DNA of 20,622 bases, from IMG/VR virus record IMGVR_UViG_3300046511_000540, positions 1 to 20,622 of that record; one strand, written 5' to 3'. Positions 7,000 to 12,431 of the stretch are shown one piece after another. The notes beneath the pieces were generated by a model. It did no database searches and had not been told where the DNA came from. It saw nothing but the letters and a program-made list of their open reading frames with translations. How positions within the stretch are numbered: the stretch's first letter is position 1; each line of letters starts with the position of its first letter. The translations under genes were made by a program, and so were the position numbers. This stretch comes from a virus.

Positions 7000-9246
7000 G
7001 TGCCCGCGCCTACCTACCCATCGGCCGCGGACCTCGTCGAGGGCACCGGCACCCGCTCGTTTGGCGCGGTGACGACGCAGGCCGGCGACTGGCTCTTCGT
7101 CGAGATCGCGACCGAACGCAACGACCCCACCGGGGTGACATTCCCAGCGACGTGTCCGACGTTGATCTTCTCTGTGCAGAACGACACCGGCGGCTCAACT
7201 ACCGGTGATCACTCGCAGATCTACCAGACCACCGCACCTGACGCCGCTGGCGGTTCCCGCACCGTCACGATCACACCGTCGCAGGGCACCTACCGTTACC
7301 GGGCGCGACTGACCGTAGTTCGTGGCTCGGCCGGGCCCGGTGGCAAGGCCAAGACCGCCGCATCAACGTCGGGGCAGACGGTGTCTCTCGCCCGGCAGGG
7401 CGACAACTCTGGGGTATTCGTCACCCTGGGCGACTTCACAGCGGGTGCGGTTGGGTCGCCTACCGTCACCCCCGGCGGTTCGATCACGGCGTCACAGCAG
7501 GGCACCGGTGCGACGTACGTGTTTGGTCGGTGGGACGACTCCGGCGCGAAGGCGACCGCCACGACGGGCATCGCCACGGCGGTGTACACCACACCAGCAG
7601 TCGCCGTACTGGAGATGCTCGGACTATCATCGAGCGTATCGGCGTTCGTTCCACCGCGTGACTACCTCTCACCCATGAACGTCGCGGCCCGTGTCACGCT
7701 CGGGAGTATGGCGGCGACGGCCAACGCGTTCACCTCGACGCTTACCGCCACCGTCGGGTTCACGGGTGTGGACAACGTGCTGGTGGGTAGTAACCAGACC
7801 GCACAGCTGCCGTTCACCGGTGTGACTGTTAAGCGGACGATTAAGAGTGCACTGGCCGCAACAGTTGGCTTCACTGGTAGTCTCGCGTCGGCCGCGGTGC
7901 ACCACTTCACCCAGGCACTTACAGCAGCGCTGTCCTTCACCGGCACGCAGACGCGAAAGATCAACACGACCGACGCCGCGGGCGTTGGGTTCACCGGTGC
8001 ACTGGTGCGAAAGATCTTCGACACCGAGACGGCGACCCTTGGGTTCACCGGTGCGCTACCACGCGCGATCACACGCGGGTTGACCGCAGCGGTTAGCTTC
8101 ACCGGTGCGACCGCAAAGCGAACCGTGACGACTCTTACGGGTGCCACGCTCAGCTTCACCGGTTCGCTAGGCAGCGCCGCGGTGCACCACTTCACGCAGG
8201 CGTTGAGCGCGACGCTATCTTTCACGGGTGCACAGACGCGCAGGATCTTCAGCGGGCAGTCCGCGACGCTGTCACTCACCGGCGCGTTGGCACGTCGAAC
8301 CACTAAGTCACTTACCGCAGCGACGGTGTCCTTCACGGGTGCCGTCGTTAAGACCACATCGCGGACGCTGGGCGCGGCGCTGAGCTTCACCGGCACGCTG
8401 TCACGACGGACTAGTCACGGTCTGAGTGCCACCGTCTCGTTTACCGGTTCACTGACGTCGGCAGCGGTGCATCACTTCACGCAGGCGTTGAGCGCGAGCA
8501 TCGGCTTCACCGGCAGTCTCTCCACGCAGGTCGCGCACTTCTTCACGCAGGCACTCACCGCGACCGTGGGCTTCACGGGTAAGCAGATTAACGCGATCAG
8601 CAAGGGCGTCTCGGCGACGGTCGGCTTCACCGGCGCACTTCCGCGCAAGATCAGCACGGTCCGTTCGGCGACCGTAAGTTTCACCGGTGCACTGACGCGT
8701 CGGGTCGGCAGCGTGCAAGCGGCGACTCTGGCGTTCGTGGGTGTGATCGTTAAGAAGACGAGCACCGCGCGCGTCGCCACGCTGGCTTTCACGGGTAGTC
8801 TCACGTCGCAGGTCGCGCACTTCTTTACTAAGTCGTTGTCCGCGACGCTGTCTTTCACTGGCAGTCTGACAAGTGCGCACATCTTCACCAAGATCTTAAC
8901 GGCATCGGTCGGTTTCACCACGTCGCTGACGCGGCGCACCGTTCGCTTACTTGCCGCGGGTCTCTCGTGGACCGGTGTTCAGACGAGACGCATCAGCACG
9001 CGACTTACCGCTGATCTGTCGTTCAGCACGGTCTTCAGCTTTATCCCACACGTGCTCGCCAACATCACGAACCTACGCATTCGAGTCGCGGGTCGGGTCG
9101 GGCGGATCTTCGGTGTTGGGCGAGAGGGTCCCTCAGGTGGTGTAGGTGGTCTAGGATCGACGCACGGAGCCGGAGCCGAGGGAATCGACACGGCAAGCGG
9201 CCGTGAAGGCGTCGACGACGCGAGTGGTGAGGAGGCCGGGACGTGA
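7000..9246 (+). CDS. SFTG-repeat fibre protein (748 aa)
   Basis: GTG 7000 follows AGAGAGGT at 6984-6991. Residues 1 to about 215 form a beta-rich domain (GDWLFVEIATER, SRTVTITPSQGTYRYRARLT, ATYVFGRWDDSG), of the globular lectin-like type common at phage fibre heads. Residues about 246-677 consist of 23 degenerate repeats with the core A-T-(V/L)-S-F-T-G, mostly 18 residues long, with some units of about 22 residues carrying an extra (V/A)H(H/F)F-type insert. Between cores lie basic segments such as LTRRTS. Residues about 690-748 are a Gly-rich tail that becomes acidic (GVGREGPSGGVGG to DDASGEEAGT). SFTG-type repeats are, to my recollection, found in other phage virion proteins, but their structure is not known to me. 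They would suit an elongated beta-solenoid or thin fibre. Ser and Thr are abundant, making it a possible substrate for the glycosyltransferase encoded at 19970. No enzymatic motif is seen. Confidence 0.75.
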   Translation: MPAPTYPSAADLVEGTGTRSFGAVTTQAGDWLFVEIATERNDPTGVTFPATCPTLIFSVQNDTGGSTTGDHSQIYQTTAPDAAGGSRTVTITPSQGTYRYRARLTVVRGSAGPGGKAKTAASTSGQTVSLARQGDNSGVFVTLGDFTAGAVGSPTVTPGGSITASQQGTGATYVFGRWDDSGAKATATTGIATAVYTTPAVAVLEMLGLSSSVSAFVPPRDYLSPMNVAARVTLGSMAATANAFTSTLTATVGFTGVDNVLVGSNQTAQLPFTGVTVKRTIKSALAATVGFTGSLASAAVHHFTQALTAALSFTGTQTRKINTTDAAGVGFTGALVRKIFDTETATLGFTGALPRAITRGLTAAVSFTGATAKRTVTTLTGATLSFTGSLGSAAVHHFTQALSATLSFTGAQTRRIFSGQSATLSLTGALARRTTKSLTAATVSFTGAVVKTTSRTLGAALSFTGTLSRRTSHGLSATVSFTGSLTSAAVHHFTQALSASIGFTGSLSTQVAHFFTQALTATVGFTGKQINAISKGVSATVGFTGALPRKISTVRSATVSFTGALTRRVGSVQAATLAFVGVIVKKTSTARVATLAFTGSLTSQVAHFFTKSLSATLSFTGSLTSAHIFTKILTASVGFTTSLTRRTVRLLAAGLSWTGVQTRRISTRLTADLSFSTVFSFIPHVLANITNLRIRVAGRVGRIFGVGREGPSGGVGGLGSTHGAGAEGIDTASGREGVDDASGEEAGT
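7735..9030 (+). repeat. 23 tandem SFTG-type coding repeats
   Basis: The array encodes 23 units, mostly 54 bases (18 residues), with longer units of about 66 bases at units 3, 8, 13, 14 and 19. The DNA copies have mostly diverged, but a 25-base stretch is identical at 8188-8212 and 8473-8497. The His-His insert recurs exactly 285 bases apart at 7900, 8185 and 8470. A related His-Phe insert recurs 282 bases apart at 8536 and 8818. Confidence 0.85.
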
Positions 9247-9584
9247 GTCCTTCCATCGCCATCGGACCGTTCGTCGTCGGGGAGAAGCCGGCACCCTTGC
9301 TCTACACCTTCGAGGACTCCAACGGTGTCGTCATCGATCTCACGGGTTACACGGCGAAGTACTTCGTGAAGGAACGAGACAGCGGCATCACACCTGCTGC
9401 GCTAGCGGCTACGGTACCCGTGCCGCTACAGGGACAGGTGCAGTACTCGTGGGTGGGTTCCGAGTTTCCGACACCGGGCCACTACCTGTCCGAGTTCTGG
9501 GTGGGTAACCTCACGCAGCGCTGGTGCAGCATCTTGATCGAGTTTGACGTGCGCTGGTCACTCGGCGTGGTGCCGAACATCTAG
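9243..9584 (+). CDS. Small beta-sandwich virion protein (BppU N-terminal-like)
   Basis: 113 residues starting at a GTG that overlaps the previous stop (GTGA at 9243-9246), so translation is probably coupled to the fibre gene. The pattern IAIGPFVVGEKPAPLLYTFE, then GVVIDLTGYTAKYFVKERDS, GQVQYSWVGSEFPTPGHYL and EFWVGNLTQRW resembles the small N-terminal domain of baseplate upper proteins and similar phage beta-sandwich modules that describe 'T-F-D-G-x-x-x-D-L-T-G'. That domain usually anchors a receptor-binding protein to the tail. Here it stands alone and is coupled to the fibre gene, so it may be an adaptor for the SFTG protein. This is an inference from position and fold pattern only. Confidence 0.55.
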   Translation: MSPSIAIGPFVVGEKPAPLLYTFEDSNGVVIDLTGYTAKYFVKERDSGITPAALAATVPVPLQGQVQYSWVGSEFPTPGHYLSEFWVGNLTQRWCSILIEFDVRWSLGVVPNI

Positions 9585-9592
9585 GAGCTGAC

Positions 9593-10399
9593 GTGGCTGG
9601 TGACTTCGAACCGACCGCACCCTGGCCGTGCAACTGGATGTGTGACGTCTCTACCATCTCACCGACGATCACGGGTCGCGCGGTAACCTTCGCCACCGAG
9701 ATCTTGTGGGCACTGACCGGTCGACGCTTTGGATTCAACACAGTGAAGTTGCGTCCCTGCCGAGAGTACCCACTTGACACACCCTTCCCGGACGCGTGGC
9801 TGTCGTGGCCCGGCACTCAGATGCCACCGCTCGGCGCGACCAGCAGTGGCGGCTGGGGCGGCTGGTGGATCGCGGCGGGCTGCAGCTCGTGCTCGGGTGG
9901 CTGCTCTTGCACAGTGCTGAACGAGATCAAGCTTCCGGCGCCGGTTCACCTCGTTACCGAGGTGCGGGTCGACGGCAGTCCACTCGTCACCGGTGCGTAC
10001 CGACTCGACGACAACCGGCGCCTGCTCCGCGTCGACGGCTCGCAGTGGCCGAGCGTCAACAACCTCCTACTGGACGACACACAGCCGGGCACGTGGTCCG
10101 TGACGGCGCAGTACGGTGAGAACGTTCCGGCAGGCGGAGCCGACGCGATGGGCGAGCTCGCGTGTGAGTACCTCAAGGCCGCGAGCGGTCTTGACTGCCG
10201 GCTGCCGAGTGGGGTCACCCAGCTCGCCCGGCAGGGTGTCACGATCTCCATGCCCGACCTGGGGGATCTGCTCGACAAGGGTCGCACCGGACTTCGCCTC
10301 GCCGACATGTTCATCGCCGCGTGGAACCCAGGACACCTGAAGGCACGCTCACGCACCTACTCCATCGATCAGCAGCTGGCACGAAGGGCGGGCTCGTGA
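9593..10399 (+). CDS. Head-to-tail adaptor (connector) protein
   Basis: 268 residues starting at GTG 9593, preceded by TAGGAG around the previous stop. The protein should sit on the portal ring and start the neck. The N-terminal half has TITGRAVTFATEILWALTGRRFG, where adaptors have their first helix, then a Cys cluster at residues 97-106 (C-S-S-C-S-G-G-C-S-C). A beta segment follows (TEVRVDGSPL, GAYRLDDNRRLLRVDG, TWSVTAQYGENVP). The C-terminal helical part has GELACEYLKAASG, LPSGVTQLARQGVTI and LADMFIAAWNPGHLKARSR. The last two blocks and the closing Y-S-I-D match the actinophage adaptor family as I know it. Its length is typical. It opens the neck module. Confidence 0.82.
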   Translation: MAGDFEPTAPWPCNWMCDVSTISPTITGRAVTFATEILWALTGRRFGFNTVKLRPCREYPLDTPFPDAWLSWPGTQMPPLGATSSGGWGGWWIAAGCSSCSGGCSCTVLNEIKLPAPVHLVTEVRVDGSPLVTGAYRLDDNRRLLRVDGSQWPSVNNLLLDDTQPGTWSVTAQYGENVPAGGADAMGELACEYLKAASGLDCRLPSGVTQLARQGVTISMPDLGDLLDKGRTGLRLADMFIAAWNPGHLKARSRTYSIDQQLARRAGS

Positions 10400-10719
10400 G
10401 TCTCGATCTGGCCACACAGCACCGTCTCGCGGTCGAGCAAGACGACTTTCAAAACCGCGTCGTCTCGGCGCTGTTCACGGCCGCTATCACCGCGTTCTCA
10501 CTGCCTCCACTTTCTGATCCGAAGCAGCAGGCGCAGCGCCTATCGCTGGCCAAGGATGTTGTGATCGACCCGGCTAAGCAGTACGTTCCGACGTTCTGCT
10601 GGGTGTGCGTGAGCAGCGCAACACTCAACTCGGTCGACGCACTCACAGACTCTTACATTGTCACGACCGTCGAGGCGTTGTTCGACGCAGTCGCGCAGCA
10701 ACTCGTGGTGGTGCCCTGA
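10396..10719 (+). CDS. Small conserved neck-region protein, unknown function
   Basis: 107 residues with GTG 10396 overlapping the adaptor stop by four bases (GTGA). The N-terminus SLDLATQHRLAVEQDDFQNR and the following amphipathic helix VVSALFTAAITAF, then LSLAKDVVIDPAKQYVP, are family-like features of a small protein often found between adaptor and stopper genes in actinophages. The C-terminal half is hydrophobic (YIVTTVEALFDAVAQQ) but lacks a convincing transmembrane segment. It could be a connector or virion-assembly factor; no enzymatic motif is present. An earlier in-frame ATG at 10321 would add 25 residues overlapping the adaptor and has no ribosome site. Confidence 0.6.
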   Translation: MSLDLATQHRLAVEQDDFQNRVVSALFTAAITAFSLPPLSDPKQQAQRLSLAKDVVIDPAKQYVPTFCWVCVSSATLNSVDALTDSYIVTTVEALFDAVAQQLVVVP

Positions 10720-11222
10720 TGCTGCGCGGCTACGACGCCTCTTACACGATCTTGGCCGCCGTGCGTGACGCGTGCGCGGTCGAGCTTCAGTCGAGAAGTG
10801 CGGCGCCGGCGCGCATCTCGATCGTACCCGGTGCCATCGCGTGGGACGACTGCGACACGTGCGGCCTGCTCGCGCTGTCCACGCTGCGACACTTCTTCAC
10901 CGATCAGTTTCCGATCGAGGTCGTGACGACGGACATGGGTCCGGGCACACTTCAGGGTTCGGACATGGCGATACAGATGATCCGCTGCGCTCCCACGCCA
11001 CCTGACGGTGACCTGTCGCCGAGCGTCGCCGCACTCGACGCGAGTGCACATGAAGTTCTCAACGACGCCTTCTCACTGATCTGCGCGACTCACAACCAGC
11101 TGCAGCTCATGAAGACCCGCGATGACATCGTGGACTTCATGCTCAGGCAGGTCGTGTACGTCGGACCCGAGGGCGCGTGCGTCGGGTGTGAGCTGACCTT
11201 CGCTGTGGCGGTGCTGCGATGA
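10719..11222 (+). CDS. Head-tail joining protein (stopper or tail-terminator-like)
   Basis: 167 residues; ATG 10719 overlaps the previous TGA by one base. The family-like landmarks are PGAIAWDDCDTCGLLAL near residue 37, a helix with HFFTDQFPIEV, and the closing stretch VYVGPEGACVGCELTFAVAV. In related phages this type lies between the adaptor and the tail completion protein and closes the neck or caps the tail. Four Cys sit in the first and last motifs (CDTC, CVGC) and might bridge subunits. I cannot say whether it is the head-closure (stopper) or the tail-terminator protein. Confidence 0.65.
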   Translation: MLRGYDASYTILAAVRDACAVELQSRSAAPARISIVPGAIAWDDCDTCGLLALSTLRHFFTDQFPIEVVTTDMGPGTLQGSDMAIQMIRCAPTPPDGDLSPSVAALDASAHEVLNDAFSLICATHNQLQLMKTRDDIVDFMLRQVVYVGPEGACVGCELTFAVAVLR

Positions 11223-11692
11223 CGACGGGCAACGTGCGTCAGGTAATCGACGTCGCCGCACTCAACGCGCTCATCAACGGACCCAGCGGTGGCGTGGTCC
11301 GCGACTTGCTCCGTCGTGGTCTGCGCGTCCAGACCGCGGCGAAGCGCAAGTGTCCGGCCAACTTCGGCCGACTGCGCGGATCCATCACGCCGCAACTTGT
11401 GTTCACCGCCGAGTTGGGCAGCAAGGTGCCGGTCATGGAGGTCGGCACCAACGTTCGGTACGCACTGGCGGTGCACAACGGCACGGGCATCTACGGACCA
11501 CGCGCGACGCCGATCCGCCCCGTGAAGGGTCGGTACCTCGTGTTCACGATCAGAGGCGGTCCGAAGCGGAACGCGCAGGGTCAGTTCATCAAGGGCAGTA
11601 AGACAGGTAACCGTGTGATCTTCGCCAAGGAGGTCAAGGGACAGAAGGGCGTTCCCTACCTCAAGGACGCGCTGGACGCCGCACGAGGTTGA
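11219..11692 (+). CDS. HK97 gp10-like tail completion / neck protein
   Basis: 157 residues with ATG 11219 overlapping the previous TGA (ATGA). The pattern VVRDLLRRGLRVQTAAKRKC, followed by PANFGRLRGSITPQLVF and VEVGTNVRYALAVHNGTG-type strand and loop segments (here MEVGTNVRYALAVHNG), is that of HK97 gp10-type proteins, which act at the tail end of the neck. It is basic (many Arg/Lys), and the family has the same 'RR-G-x-x-V-x-x-x-A-K' helix and 'G-x-L-R-x-S-I' turn. It closes the connector module. The tail assembly chaperones follow after a 63-base gap. Confidence 0.75.
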   Translation: MTTGNVRQVIDVAALNALINGPSGGVVRDLLRRGLRVQTAAKRKCPANFGRLRGSITPQLVFTAELGSKVPVMEVGTNVRYALAVHNGTGIYGPRATPIRPVKGRYLVFTIRGGPKRNAQGQFIKGSKTGNRVIFAKEVKGQKGVPYLKDALDAARG

Positions 11693-11755
11693 GTCACACA
11701 GGTCACGATGCACCCTGACACGTTAGCGTTCCGATCATCAGCGGAAGGAACGCGC

Positions 11756-12196
11756 ATGACCTCACCCAGCGATCCGAGCATCCGGGACTTCTCGTTCCGC
11801 AAGCAGGTGCAGTTCAAGATCGACGACGACGTGTTTCACGGTGTGCCGAACCTGCCGGCCACCGCACTCGTCGAGTTCGCGTCGGTCGCCGAGACGATCG
11901 ACGCCGACTCGAACGTACCCGAGATCTCGGTGTTCACCAAGATGTTCGAGATCTTGCTGACACCCACGTCGGCAGAGCGGTTCATCGAGCGGATGAGTAG
12001 TCCCACTGAACCGATCTCACTCGCGCAGATCCAAGATATCCTCCCGTGGATCATGGAGGAGTTCGGCATGCGCCCTACGAGTCCATCTCCCGACTCCTCG
12101 GCTGGGTCAGAGAGCCCGGGAGATGGCACGAGATCGACGGGGAGTGCCTTGGCCGTGGTGTCGACATTGAATCCCTCCCCGCCCACCGGTTCCTAA
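11756..12196 (+). CDS. Tail assembly chaperone, short (G-type) product
   Basis: 146 residues in the zero frame. The start ATG 11756 has GGAAGGA seven bases upstream; an in-frame ATG at 11708 lacks such a site. This chaperone keeps tape measure protein soluble during tail assembly. The family pattern is visible: FRKQVQFKIDDDVFHGVPN, LPATALVEFASV, MFEILLTPTSAERFIERM, and DILPWIMEEFGMRPTSPSP, where 'W-ME-[YF]GMRPT-S' is typical of actinophage G proteins. After this the chain becomes Ser/Gly/Thr-rich and ends in a low-complexity tail, as expected for the unshifted product. It sits directly upstream of the tape measure gene. Confidence 0.82.
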   Translation: MTSPSDPSIRDFSFRKQVQFKIDDDVFHGVPNLPATALVEFASVAETIDADSNVPEISVFTKMFEILLTPTSAERFIERMSSPTEPISLAQIQDILPWIMEEFGMRPTSPSPDSSAGSESPGDGTRSTGSALAVVSTLNPSPPTGS

Positions 12197-12423
12197 ACTT
12201 GGTGTATGCAGCCATGGTCGCGCGCCTACCTTACCCGGACGAGAAGGACCACCCCGATCCACGAAGCGAGCTGGACGTTCCGCTGATGGTGAACACGTGG
12301 CACGTACCTGGTGAGCAGCGACCCGATGTCGAGGGTGAGACCGTCGAGGGTGCGCCCTCGTGGTGGCGTGGCGATGAGGAAGCGTCGCAGTCGTTCATCC
12401 GTGAGATGGGCATCAAGCTCTAG
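11756..12423 (+). CDS. Tail assembly chaperone, frameshifted (G-T-type) product
   Basis: Predicted -1 frameshift product. The first 122 codons are shared with the short chaperone; ribosomes would then slip back one base at CCCGGGA (12115-12121) and read about 100 further codons to TAG at 12421-12423, giving about 222 residues. The extension has the T-type pattern EIDGECLGRGVDIESLP, then HRFLNLVYAAMVARLPYP and a C-terminal acidic part ending EEASQSFIREMGIKL. It has no usable ribosome site or convincing start of its own in that frame, which supports a frameshift rather than a separate gene. In siphophages this longer form is made at a low ratio and links the chaperone to the tape measure protein. 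Confidence 0.75.
12115..12121 (+). promoter_or_regulatory. Probable -1 frameshift slippery heptamer
   Basis: C CCG GGA in the zero frame fits X XXY YYZ with X = C and Y = G. Slipping back one base changes CCG GGA into CCC GGG, so two of three bases still pair in each codon and the reading moves into the downstream chaperone frame. Four bases downstream, GGCAC (12125-12129) can pair with GTGCC (12144-12148) around a 14-base loop, a weak candidate for a stimulatory hairpin. No better heptamer is seen in the overlap of the two frames. Confidence 0.65.
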
Positions 12424-12431
12424 GTACGCAC

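Noticed and set aside
7735-9030. CRISPR-like array or non-coding tandem repeat
   Set aside because: The repeats are coding, in frame, 54-66 bases long and diverged at synonymous sites, with no spacer structure.
11708-11755. Upstream ATG at 11708 as the chaperone start
   Set aside because: It lacks a ribosome site, whereas ATG 11756 has GGAAGGA seven bases upstream, and the family pattern begins after 11756.
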